NCBI GenBank assembly: GCA_015904075.1
Contig: JABMDH010000199.1
Span: forward strand, 1-8,420
Direction: 5' to 3'
From: Nitrospira sp.
Lineage (GTDB): Bacteria; Nitrospirota; Nitrospiria; Nitrospirales; Nitrospiraceae
Length of the DNA: 8,420 bases
Position 1 is the first letter of the stretch; every line of letters starts with the position of its first letter. Shown piece by piece: positions 1 through 5,414 of the stretch. The notes under the pieces are model-generated. The model did no database searches and was not told the DNA's origin. It saw only the letters and a list, made by a program, of their open reading frames with translations. Made by a program: the position numbers and the translations under genes.

Positions 1-82
1 GATGCCGCTCTCCGTCACGCGGCGCGAAGATATCGACGCACTTCGGCAGATGGCTGAAGGCCGGTTCGTCAACGTACGGTAA
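1..82 (+). CDS. C-terminal end of an unidentified protein (partial)
   Basis: Reading from base 2, an open frame runs to a TAA at 80-82 and encodes about 26 residues ending in AEGRFVNVR. The beginning lies outside the window. The last base of the stop is the first base of the next ATG (TAATG), an arrangement typical of translationally coupled genes, so this frame is probably the real upstream gene and not chance. The fragment is too short to assign a family. The only functional hint is coupling to a cell-wall hydrolase-like lipoprotein. Confidence 0.5.
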   Translation, partial: MPLSVTRREDIDALRQMAEGRFVNVR

Positions 83-780
83 TGTCCATGCAACTCTTCG
101 TCATCATTGGAACCCTCGCCATCGCAACGCTCGTCGGCTGTGCAACGCCATCAACGGAATCTCCTCAACGATCACTGCCAAACCAACCTCCGCAGATGTC
201 GATCACGGCACACCGCCCCTGTTGCCCATCCGGTCTGACAGGCCCCAGCCGATCGAGGATCGTCCAGACGGCGGCCACACTCGTCGGTGCGACGACGATC
301 ACGAGCAACGGCCGAAAGATCGCTTACGACTGCGCCGGTGTCACACGCGCGGTCTTCTTGAAGCACGGCATCGATCTCTACGACACCGCCGCCGTTCCCA
401 ATGCAAACGGCGTCCGGCTCATTTATGACCATGTGCGCCAACAAGGCATCCTCCATCAGGGGCCGGAAACCCAGCCCGGAGACTTGGTGTTTTTTGACAA
501 TACCTGGGACTTTAATGGAGATGGAGAATGGAATGACCCGCTGACCCACGTCGGCATCGTCGAACGGATCGAACCAGACGGCACGGTGGTCTTCATCAGC
601 CGCGTCGCCGACGCCATCCAGCGATACCGCGTGAATCTCCGGCATCCGCAGATCCATAAAACCGCCGACGGCCGTATTCTCAACGATTACATCAGGCGCA
701 AACTCCCCACGGGTCCCGGCCACCTGGGCCGTCTCACAGGGGAACTGTTTGCGTCCTATGGCACCCGCCTGCGTTCCTGA
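82..780 (+). CDS. NlpC/P60 (CHAP-like) family lipoprotein, putative peptidoglycan hydrolase
   Basis: The 232-residue product begins with a hydrophobic signal ending in the lipobox LVGC (Cys20), so it should be lipid-anchored in the envelope. A Pro/Ser-rich linker to about residue 55 leads to a papain-like domain. Tyr-Asp-Cys84-Ala-Gly resembles the catalytic DCSG of NlpC/P60 enzymes, QPGDLVFFD (131-139) is the usual strand before the active site, and His156 in THVGIV is the likely second catalytic residue. These families cleave peptide bonds in peptidoglycan stems. Between those elements, residues 143-152 (D-x-N-x-D-G-x-x-N-D) resemble an EF-hand calcium loop. The position where many relatives carry a third polar residue, often His, is Ser173 here, so activity is not certain. 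ATG 82 overlaps the preceding stop; ATG 88 is an alternative start. No strong Shine-Dalgarno is visible, which fits translational coupling. Confidence 0.8.
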   Translation: MSMQLFVIIGTLAIATLVGCATPSTESPQRSLPNQPPQMSITAHRPCCPSGLTGPSRSRIVQTAATLVGATTITSNGRKIAYDCAGVTRAVFLKHGIDLYDTAAVPNANGVRLIYDHVRQQGILHQGPETQPGDLVFFDNTWDFNGDGEWNDPLTHVGIVERIEPDGTVVFISRVADAIQRYRVNLRHPQIHKTADGRILNDYIRRKLPTGPGHLGRLTGELFASYGTRLRS

Positions 781-800
781 TCGGGTCATAAGCAGGAACG
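772..800 (+). terminator. Hairpin at the end of the lipoprotein gene, terminator-like without a U-tract
   Basis: CGTTCCTG (772-779) and CAGGAACG (793-800) are a perfect 8-bp inverted repeat around a 13-base loop, and the left arm runs up to the stop codon. No run of T follows, so intrinsic termination is doubtful. It may instead stabilise the 3' end of the mRNA. Confidence 0.35.
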
Positions 801-1151
801 GATCTCCGTGTCTTTGGTATCGTCACACACACATACGATGATGCAGAATTCCGTGGAACGGCACGGCAGTATTGTGTCGAAGGTTACGGACCAGCCCGAT
901 ACCACCTTCATAAACACGCACGCCATACCCCCTTTGCCTCTTCGACAGTCCTCCGTCTCTATCGATTGAGACAGAGACATCCGCTTCCAAGTCAACGAGT
1001 TTGCAAAACTTTTTCATGCCAGCGTCCCGTGAGCTTCTTTTCATTACAGCCCTGGCCTATCGCAACCGATAAGGTACTGTGGCGAAAATAAATAATGATG
1101 CGCCGCTATTTCTTGGCCTCCATTTTTGAAATCACCTGCTAGAATTACTCC
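781..1151. other. Intergenic region of 371 bases without a recognised gene
   Basis: No frame here looks coding: the short frames lack a recognisable protein and a ribosome binding site. Besides the hairpin at its left end, it holds a weak inverted repeat, GTCTCT (955-960) with AGAGAC (973-978), of unknown meaning. An A/T-rich stretch near 1085-1100 and an extended -10 element lie just before the next gene. Confidence 0.6.
1137..1145 (+). promoter_or_regulatory. Extended -10 promoter for the gene at 1152, probably giving a leaderless mRNA
   Basis: TGCTAGAAT matches the extended -10 consensus TGnTATAAT at all but one position. The -10 hexamer ends at 1145, six bases before the ATG at 1152, so transcription would begin at or next to the start codon. 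No -35 at normal spacing and no Shine-Dalgarno sequence is present, consistent with an extended -10, leaderless arrangement. This is inferred from sequence only. Confidence 0.5.
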
Positions 1152-1583
1152 ATGTCGACATCATCTAAACAACTGCGTGTCCGGGAAACCAGCCCTCTCC
1201 ACCGAACGCTCACCGATGTGCGGCATGGGCTGTTGGGATTGCATAAAGCCCTGATCGTAGCCGAGCAGGTGACCTTTGAGCGGATTTATGGACGCATCGA
1301 TTCGACGGGACAATTGCTGCAACTGGTGATGAACGATCCGTGGTTTACCTGGCTCCATCCCCTGTCCAATCTGGTCGTCCGAATCGATGAATTGCTGGAC
1401 GAGGAGAGAAGCCTGACCGTGGACGATGTGGCAGTCCTTCTGGCTGAAGTGCGGGTTCTGATCCGTCCCTCTGAATTGGGCGACGGCTTTGAGCGTAGCT
1501 ACTACGAAGCCCTTCAGCGCGCTCCTGAAGTCGTGATGGCCCACTGCGAGATGAAGAAGCTCTTATCCCTTCCTGCTGCCTAA
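1152..1583 (+). CDS. Conserved hypothetical protein, 143 residues
   Basis: I cannot assign a characterised function. The protein has no signal peptide or membrane segment and looks helical and cytoplasmic. The best landmarks are LHKALI (30-35), a Tyr-Gly-Arg-Ile element (46-49), and LLQLV-x-NDPWF-x-WLHPLS (55-72), followed by acidic VRIDELLDEE (76-85). From memory, this combination recurs in small uncharacterised proteins of Proteobacteria and other soil or water bacteria, but no activity is known to me. The C-terminal third carries no obvious motif. The gene stands alone with its own likely promoter and ends at a strong hairpin terminator shared with the convergent neighbour. The start at 1152 is supported by the adjacent extended -10 element. 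Confidence 0.75.
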   Translation: MSTSSKQLRVRETSPLHRTLTDVRHGLLGLHKALIVAEQVTFERIYGRIDSTGQLLQLVMNDPWFTWLHPLSNLVVRIDELLDEERSLTVDDVAVLLAEVRVLIRPSELGDGFERSYYEALQRAPEVVMAHCEMKKLLSLPAA

Positions 1584-1626
1584 CAGACAGCTGGGTCTCT
1601 ACTCTCTGATCCTACTTTCGGCATGA

Positions 1627-1660
1627 AAAAGCGGTCGGCCTATGAAGACCGACCGCTTTT
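1627..1660. terminator. Bidirectional Rho-independent terminator between convergent genes
   Basis: AAAAGCGGTCGG (1627-1638) and CCGACCGCTTTT (1649-1660) form a perfect 12-bp stem with a 10-base loop. On the plus strand it ends in TTTT, serving the gene ending at 1583. On the minus strand it ends in TTTTT (complement of 1626-1630), serving the gene ending at 1686. Position, GC core and flanking A/T runs all fit. Confidence 0.9.
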
Positions 1661-1685
1661 GAAAAACCCCTGCAAGAAACCTTGC

Positions 1686-2051
1686 TTAGTCCTTCCCACG
1701 CTTTCCACGGCTACGGGCATTGTCACGCCCTTGCTTGCCATGCTCACCGGCCACTTCATCCGCCCGATCTAACCCACGCATTTTGTCGCCGCCCTTCTCA
1801 CGGCCCTTCCCTTTGTGTTTTCCCTTCCCTCGGCCCTTCCCCTCCTGTTCGTCCCTAGTCTCCTGTTTCTCACCCTTCTTTTCACCCTCCACAGCAGGAG
1901 CGGGGGCAGGAGCAGGAATCGAAGCAGGAGCCGTGGTGGCCGCAGCCGGCGGAGCCGGAGCAACCGGTGCCGGAGCTTCACTTTGAGCAAACACACTCGA
2001 GAATGCCAGTAACACTGCGGCTGCTGTTATGGTTGAAACCGTCTTCATCAT
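1686..2051 (-). CDS. Small secreted Pro/Ala- and Lys/Gly-rich protein
   Basis: The 121-residue product starts with a clear Sec signal peptide: Lys3, a hydrophobic core at about 8-18, and likely cleavage after VFA (residue 22). The mature part has three zones. Residues 25-53 are Pro/Ala-rich with repeated AP steps, resembling a flexible periplasmic linker. Residues 55-70 are Glu/Lys-rich. Residues 71-121 are very basic, with GKGRGKGKHKGKG repeats and then RGLDRADEVAGEHGKQGRDNA (92-112), the only non-repetitive and probably conserved part. Function is unknown; a basic tail on an extended linker could bind a polyanion such as nucleic acid, teichoic-like polymer or LPS, but that is speculation. 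The start is supported by AAAGGA (2057-2062 complement) five bases upstream. The gene ends 25 bases before a strong terminator. Confidence 0.75.
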   Translation of the reverse strand: MMKTVSTITAAAVLLAFSSVFAQSEAPAPVAPAPPAAATTAPASIPAPAPAPAVEGEKKGEKQETRDEQEGKGRGKGKHKGKGREKGGDKMRGLDRADEVAGEHGKQGRDNARSRGKRGKD

Positions 2052-2062
2052 ACTGATCCTTT
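2052..2062 (-). promoter_or_regulatory. Ribosome binding site of the small secreted protein gene
   Basis: On the minus strand AAAGGA lies five bases before the first of two adjacent ATG codons (2051 and 2048), which favours the first ATG. Confidence 0.6.
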
Positions 2063-2083
2063 CATGAGTAGGTTGAGGCCGTC

Positions 2084-2102
2084 GGGAACCTTCGAGGTTC
2101 CC
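2084..2102. repeat. Perfect hairpin upstream of the small secreted protein gene
   Basis: GGGAACCT and AGGTTCCC form an 8-bp perfect stem around a 3-base loop (TCG), about 33 bases upstream of the start codon at 2051. It has no adjacent T-run on the minus strand, so a terminator for the upstream DUF5069 gene is unlikely. An operator or a 5'-leader hairpin are possible. Confidence 0.5.
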
Positions 2103-2270
2103 CAGCGATTACGCAAGCCTGATGCCATACTTGTTTTGAGAGCACCAGCGGGGATTTATGGGAAACTGGTGGGGCGAGTCCATCGCTCAGACGACCATCA
2201 ATCAAGACCGTGGCAGAATGGCCGATTCCATCTCCATTCTTGCCTCAGCCAAGACCAGATGACCGGTCAG

Positions 2271-2696
2271 CTACATCCGACCTTCATCCAACTCAATGAC
2301 ATCGGCCCAGGTGGACACCGGAGGAAGAGCAGAAACCGGCACATGCCGTTTGGCGGCAATCTCGTGCAGCCGGCCTTGAAATCGCTGATGAGCCGCATCG
2401 TCCTTTGGCTCAGCCTTGAGCAGGTTTTCCGAAAAGCGACGAATCTCCGCATCAGTGACCGGCTTCCCATTGGCGTGAACCCACGCAAGCAATTCCTCAT
2501 CCGTTCCACCAGCCAATACCCGCGGTTCAAACATCTTTGCATCGATGCCCAGAAAGTCGACCACATACTTGTCGAACCCCACCGTCATATAATTGTAGTC
2601 CTGGATCTGCCCGGCATTCCGCAATCTGATCTTATCGATAAACCGCCCCAAGTGAGCAATGCCGCCCAGGAGTGATTTCGGGCTGCGTGGGTACAT
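2271..2696 (-). CDS. DUF5069 domain-containing protein
   Basis: The 141-residue product matches the DUF5069 pattern along most of its length: an opening YPRSP-x-x-LLGGI-x-HLGRFIDK (2-22), IRLRNAGQIQDYNY (23-36) and GFDKYVVDFLGID (40-52), then an Asp/Glu-rich helical C-terminal part. The family is cytoplasmic, widespread and has no established biochemical role that I know of. There is no signal peptide or membrane segment. The ATG at 2696 is preceded by AGGGGGA (2705-2711 complement) at normal spacing. The gene lies divergent from the PilZ gene and 219 bases upstream of the small secreted protein gene on the same strand; the hairpins between them make a shared transcript uncertain. Antisense frames over this stretch are longer but have no family resemblance. 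Confidence 0.85.
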   Translation of the reverse strand: MYPRSPKSLLGGIAHLGRFIDKIRLRNAGQIQDYNYMTVGFDKYVVDFLGIDAKMFEPRVLAGGTDEELLAWVHANGKPVTDAEIRRFSENLLKAEPKDDAAHQRFQGRLHEIAAKRHVPVSALPPVSTWADVIELDEGRM

Positions 2697-2704
2697 CCGT
2701 GATT

Positions 2705-2711
2705 CCCCCTA
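2705..2711 (-). promoter_or_regulatory. Ribosome binding site of the DUF5069 gene
   Basis: On the minus strand AGGGGGA lies about eight bases before the ATG at 2696, supporting that start codon. Confidence 0.6.
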
Positions 2712-2882
2712 TTCTATGAATGTGCACTCGGTTTGAAGCGAGAGCGGGTCCGGCAGAGACAACGACGTGTTCACCGTTGAGCATACACAGACCACATGAA
2801 GAAAGTATAGAAAGGCTTGCGACGCCGCCCGTTCGATGGGAGCATAGGGTCAAGTTTTCCTGAGCACTGCCGATACAGGGGC

Positions 2883-2888
2883 AGGAGA
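2883..2888 (+). promoter_or_regulatory. Ribosome binding site deciding the PilZ start
   Basis: AGGAGA lies nine bases before ATG 2898 and directly in front of the R-x3-R motif, so it decides between this start and the in-frame TTG at 2817. Confidence 0.65.
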
Positions 2889-2897
2889 CGAGACGCG

Positions 2898-3263
2898 ATG
2901 CAGCCACGATGCCATCCCCGAATCAATGTCGAGTTGTCAGCCAGCATCCAAAGCGATACCGGTGCAGCAACGGGCGTCCTGTTCGATCTCTCAGCGACGG
3001 GATGCAGACTGCAAAGCGACATGACGGTGGAAGCGGGAACCTATCTCGCTTTGCAGGTGGCGCTCCCCCAGCACTGCATGCCGCTCGCCGTTGACGTGTC
3101 GATCGTGCGTTGGTCCAAAGACGGTCAGTTCGGAGTGGAGTTTGTCCGATACGGTCTCGGCATGCGCGAACGTCTCACGAATCTGGTACAAGCCCAGCCG
3201 ATGACGGCCCCATCAGAAACACTGGCTCACGCAGAACCCACGTTCACCGCCGTCAGCGCGTAA
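2898..3263 (+). CDS. PilZ domain-containing protein, likely c-di-GMP receptor
   Basis: With the start at 2898 the protein has 121 residues and is essentially one PilZ domain. Both hallmark motifs are present: R-x3-R as Arg4-Cys-His-Pro-Arg8, and D-x-S-x-x-G as Asp30-Leu-Ser32-Ala-Thr-Gly35. In characterised PilZ proteins these contact cyclic di-GMP. The following strands (VEAGTYLALQVALP, VSIVRW, QFGVEFVRYG) fit the PilZ beta-barrel. A short Ala/Pro/Thr-rich tail of about 25 residues follows the domain. No membrane segment or partner domain is fused, so it is probably a small cytoplasmic adaptor that passes the c-di-GMP signal to motility, exopolysaccharide or secretion machinery; the partner cannot be told from the context. 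AGGAGA (2883-2888) upstream supports ATG 2898. A TTG at 2817 in the same frame would add 27 Arg-rich residues and has no good ribosome binding site. Confidence 0.85.
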   Translation: MQPRCHPRINVELSASIQSDTGAATGVLFDLSATGCRLQSDMTVEAGTYLALQVALPQHCMPLAVDVSIVRWSKDGQFGVEFVRYGLGMRERLTNLVQAQPMTAPSETLAHAEPTFTAVSA

Positions 3264-3455
3264 CCCGTATCTTCCCCTTCGACAGAAGTTCATTCCACCG
3301 AGAAAAACCTCTCCATTCCTCCGGCAAAGCCGCACGTCGCAAGCTATCGCTTGAAGCATTGAGCTGTCATTGAGATCGGCGACAACCATGGTCGCTCGAA
3401 CCTTTCCCCATACACACCCATTGTTCCCATATTGGGATCGTGATAGTGTAGCCCC
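3264..3455. other. Intergenic region of 192 bases between the PilZ gene and higB
   Basis: The right end carries the higBA promoter. A short hairpin CAAGC-tatc-GCTTG (3340-3353) and a GCGAC/GTCGC repeat (3379-3395) around CCATGG are visible; neither has a T-run or another feature that would give it a function. No coding frame with family resemblance was seen. Confidence 0.5.
3421..3449 (+). promoter_or_regulatory. Promoter of the higBA module with an embedded palindrome
   Basis: TTGTTC (3421-3426) and TAGTGT (3444-3449) are separated by 17 bases, the optimal spacing. The -10 ends six bases before the GTG at 3456, suggesting transcription starts on the start codon. TCCCA-tat-TGGGA (3425-3437) is a 5-bp-arm inverted repeat overlapping the last base of the -35 and the spacer. 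Antitoxins of this family repress their own operon, so this palindrome is a candidate HigA operator. This is inference; the arms are short. Confidence 0.5.
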
Positions 3456-3749
3456 GTGCGAATCATTGCCAAACGGACCCTTCGCAGATTCTGGACACGA
3501 CATCCCAAAGCAAAAGGCCCGTTGGAAGCCTGGCATCAAGAAGTGGCGAGAGCCGACTGGGTAAGCCCTTCGGCCGTCAAAGCTCACTTTCGGTCGGCGA
3601 GCGTGCTTCAGGATAACCGAGTTGTGTTCAACATCGCAGGGAATCAGTACCGCTTGATCGTGAAGATCAACTACCCATATCGAATCGTCTACGTCCGTTT
3701 CATCGGAACTCACGCAGGCTATGATGCAATCGATGCCACAACGATCTGA
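3456..3749 (+). CDS. higB: HigB-family toxin, mRNA interferase of a type II toxin-antitoxin system
   Basis: The 97-residue product has the typical size and layout of the HigB toxin family in the RelE-like superfamily. It opens with MRIIAKRTLRRFWTRHP, has an acidic/aromatic helix LEAWHQEV (23-30), then RVVFNIAGNQYRLIV (55-69) and VRFIGTHAGYDAID (80-93). These last two blocks are the family signature; the basic and His/Tyr residues in them are expected to act in ribosome-dependent mRNA cleavage. The GTG start is chosen because it places the conserved N-terminus and sits just after a -10 element; no Shine-Dalgarno precedes it. Toxin precedes antitoxin with an 18-base gap, the order characteristic of hig loci. 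Nothing looks truncated, so it is probably functional. Expression is presumably repressed by the HigA product. Confidence 0.9.
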   Translation: MRIIAKRTLRRFWTRHPKAKGPLEAWHQEVARADWVSPSAVKAHFRSASVLQDNRVVFNIAGNQYRLIVKINYPYRIVYVRFIGTHAGYDAIDATTI

Positions 3750-3758
3750 CAACGCCCC

Positions 3759-3763
3759 GGAGG
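3759..3763 (+). promoter_or_regulatory. Strong ribosome binding site of higA
   Basis: GGAGG lies four bases before the antitoxin ATG, while higB has no visible ribosome binding site. This difference would favour synthesis of antitoxin over toxin from one mRNA, as expected for a stable TA module. Confidence 0.6.
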
Positions 3764-3767
3764 CGCC

Positions 3768-4127
3768 ATGACAATCACCCCAATCAAAACCACACGGGAC
3801 TATGACCGCGCGCTTCATCGCATTGAGCGACTCATGGATGCGAAACCCGGCACCAAAGCGGGAAATGAACTGGATGTCTTAGCGACACTCGTGGAGTCGT
3901 ACGAAGCAAAGCACCACGCCATTTGCCCGCCGGATCCCATCGAGGCCATCAAGTTTCGGATGGATCAACTGGGCATGACACGCAAAGATCTTGAAGCGCT
4001 GCTCGGCGGGCGCGGGCGTGTGTCTGAAATACTAACCAAGAAACGACGCCTATCCCTGGAGATGATTCGCCGGCTGCATGGAAAATTGAAAATCCCGCTC
4101 GAAAGTCTCATCGGCACCGCTGCCTAG
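3768..4127 (+). CDS. higA: HigA-family antitoxin with HTH (XRE-type) domain
   Basis: The 119-residue product has the two-part design of HigA antitoxins paired with HigB. The N-terminal part (about 1-55) contains DYDRALHRIERLMD and NELDVLATLVESYE, helices that in this family contact the toxin or the partner subunit. A short PPDPIEAI linker leads to a helix-turn-helix domain (about 59-112): IKFRMDQLGMTRKDL, then LLGGRGRVSEILTKKRRLS, then IRRLHGKLKIPLESLI, matching the Cro/CI-like fold, with recognition residues near Arg82-Ser86. It should neutralise HigB by direct binding and bind the operon promoter as autorepressor. It follows higB by 18 bases in one operon. The gene ends 36 bases before the convergent oxidoreductase gene. 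Confidence 0.9.
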   Translation: MTITPIKTTRDYDRALHRIERLMDAKPGTKAGNELDVLATLVESYEAKHHAICPPDPIEAIKFRMDQLGMTRKDLEALLGGRGRVSEILTKKRRLSLEMIRRLHGKLKIPLESLIGTAA

Positions 4128-4145
4128 GGAATAAATATGACAGCC

Positions 4146-4176
4146 AATGGTTCCTGGAACCTGTTATCGAACCATT
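4146..4176. terminator. Hairpin between convergent higA and the oxidoreductase gene
   Basis: AATGGTTC (4146-4153) and GAACCATT (4169-4176) are a perfect 8-bp inverted repeat. A competing small hairpin, GGTTC-ctg-GAACC (4149-4161), shares its left arm. The right arm lies in the last codons of the oxidoreductase gene. No T-run is adjacent on either strand, so a role as terminator is only weakly supported. Confidence 0.3.
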
Positions 4177-5306
4177 CCAAACCAGCGGGCGCGACGGCTC
4201 GACCCGAAATGCTCCTTGTCCGTGCGCAGGGCGATGGACGGCTCGTAATAGATTCCCGTCGGACCATCGGGATTGGAAAAGAAGTCGACATCCACGCGGC
4301 CGATCCGCCCGGCGCCGAACTCGATGTAGCATGAGCCGGTCCCTTTGTGCGTCACGGGAACCTGCTGATTACGCAGGCGTGCAATCAGTGCGGCAGCGAC
4401 CGCGCGCGCAGCGCCCTCTGCAAACACGCCGGCTTTTGGTGTGCCTTGTTTCGCACAGTCGCCGACGGCGTACACGTCGGGGAAACGCGTTTCGAGAGTC
4501 TTGGGTTTGACCGGCACATATCCGTTCTCGGTCATACCGCACTCCTCGAGTATTTGGGGAGCGCGAATCGCGGGGACGCCAAGGAAAAGGTCATACGGAT
4601 ACTCGCGACCGTCATCGAACGTAGCAACTTGGCGCTGCGTGTCGATCGACTTCAGTTCGCGGTCGGCGACAAAGGTGATATTCCGTTCCGAGAAGGCAGC
4701 GAGCAACGCCCGCGAAGTCTCGGGTGACGGAGGCACAGGCGTTTCAAGCGGGAGGATGAGCGTGATCTCGCAGGCGTTCCGGATGCCGCGGTTCGTCAGA
4801 TAGTCGTGCATCATCAACGCGGCTTCGCTCGGGGCCGGCGGGCATTTGAAAGGCGCCCCGCCGACGGCAATGAGAACGTGACCCTTAGTGAACGTCTTGA
4901 GCCTCTCACCCAACAGGGTTGCGCCGGCCAACGTATAAAACTCGGTGGCATCTGCCATGCCCGGCGTCGCAGCAAAGTCGTAGTCGGCGCCGAGGGCAAC
5001 CACCAGAAAATCCGCCTCGTGGGTTCCGCGATTGGTCGTCACGCGCTTGGCAACGGGATCAATGAATGAGATCGTCTCCTGAAGAAAGCGCACTCCCGGC
5101 TTGATGAATTTCTTATAGGGTAGCAGCACCGCGTCGTCCGTCGTGCGCCCAAACAGCACGTCGAGCTTTGAGAAGCCAAAATAGAACGCGTCGCGTTTGT
5201 CGATCAGCGTCACCTCAATATCATCACCGAACGCTTCCGAAAGCATGGTGCTGAGTTCAAGTCCTCCGAATCCAGCGCCGAGAACAAGGATGTGTTTTTT
5301 CATCAT
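4164..5306 (-). CDS. FAD-dependent pyridine nucleotide-disulfide oxidoreductase, sulfide:quinone reductase-like
   Basis: The 380-residue protein has the two-dinucleotide-fold flavoprotein architecture. An N-terminal FAD fold shows VLGAGFGG (8-15) and acidic Asp36 at the end of the second strand. FPDVYAVGDCA (275-285) is the second FAD motif with Asp283. FKCPPAP (153-159) carries Cys155, and GTGSCYIEFG (322-331) carries Cys326. These match the positions of two redox cysteines in sulfide:quinone oxidoreductase and flavocytochrome c sulfide dehydrogenase relatives. The third SQR cysteine, expected between the FAD motif and Cys155, is absent, so sulfide may not be the substrate; NDH-2-like or related quinone reduction remains possible. 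It likely acts at the inner face of the membrane, bound peripherally. The GGAG (5309-5312 complement) is only two bases from ATG 5306 and five from ATG 5303, so the second Met is probably the true start. It follows gltD but seems to have its own promoter. Confidence 0.85.
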   Translation of the reverse strand: MMKKHILVLGAGFGGLELSTMLSEAFGDDIEVTLIDKRDAFYFGFSKLDVLFGRTTDDAVLLPYKKFIKPGVRFLQETISFIDPVAKRVTTNRGTHEADFLVVALGADYDFAATPGMADATEFYTLAGATLLGERLKTFTKGHVLIAVGGAPFKCPPAPSEAALMMHDYLTNRGIRNACEITLILPLETPVPPSPETSRALLAAFSERNITFVADRELKSIDTQRQVATFDDGREYPYDLFLGVPAIRAPQILEECGMTENGYVPVKPKTLETRFPDVYAVGDCAKQGTPKAGVFAEGAARAVAAALIARLRNQQVPVTHKGTGSCYIEFGAGRIGRVDVDFFSNPDGPTGIYYEPSIALRTDKEHFGSSRRARWFGMVR

Positions 5307-5371
5307 GGCTCCAATTGATCGTCATGTACTCCGAACATACCGAAGAAAACAGCTCCGCGGCTCACTAGCAG

Positions 5372-5414
5372 GCGCGAAGCATCCGACGGTTATACAGTGG
5401 AACGTGCTTCGCGC
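5372..5414 (-). promoter_or_regulatory. 10-bp perfect inverted repeat bracketing the oxidoreductase promoter (candidate operator)
   Basis: GCGCGAAGCA (5372-5381) and TGCTTCGCGC (5405-5414) are exact reverse complements separated by 23 bases; arm centres are 33 bp apart, about three helical turns. On the minus strand one arm overlaps the -35 element and the other covers the expected start of transcription. This is a typical geometry for a repressor site and would be hard to explain as an RNA hairpin, since a transcript starting near 5382 would carry only one arm. Confidence 0.5.

Larger units (their letters stand above)
2052..2270. other. Intergenic region of 219 bases between the DUF5069 and small secreted protein genes
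   Basis: No gene is seen. It holds the perfect hairpin at 2084-2102; a second inverted repeat AGAATGG (2215-2221) with CCATTCT (2234-2240), about 30 bases after the DUF5069 stop; and the 10-bp palindrome TGACCGGTCA (2260-2269) next to that stop. None is followed by a T-run on the minus strand. An 11-base word (2069-2079) reappears in the gltB-gltD spacer. Confidence 0.5.

Noticed and set aside
172..789. Minus-strand open frame (205 codons) opposite the NlpC/P60 lipoprotein
   Set aside because: The plus-strand frame has a lipobox, catalytic motifs and coupling to an upstream gene; the minus frame has none of these.
955..978. GTCTCT/AGAGAC inverted repeat in the 781-1151 gap
   Set aside because: Only 6 bp, with alternative pairings to a nearby GAGAC and no T-run; too weak to call a terminator or operator.
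2260..2269. 10-bp palindrome TGACCGGTCA beside the DUF5069 stop codon
   Set aside because: It lies downstream of a gene, is short, and has no second copy or promoter next to it; chance cannot be excluded.
2064..2675. Plus-strand open frame (203 codons) opposite the DUF5069 gene
   Set aside because: It is longer than the minus-strand gene, but only the minus strand shows a conserved family (DUF5069) and a good ribosome binding site.
2711..2716. TAGAAT on the minus strand as a -10 box of the DUF5069 gene
   Set aside because: Transcription would start inside the ribosome binding site that otherwise fits well, and no convincing -35 exists at normal spacing. The two signals contradict each other.
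2817..2897. In-frame N-terminal extension of the PilZ protein from TTG 2817
   Set aside because: The extra 27 residues are Arg-rich without a domain, and AGGAGA is correctly placed for ATG 2898, just before the R-x3-R motif.
3213..3818. Minus-strand open frame (201 codons) opposite higB
   Set aside because: higB on the plus strand has clear family motifs and a partner antitoxin; the antisense frame has no recognisable feature.
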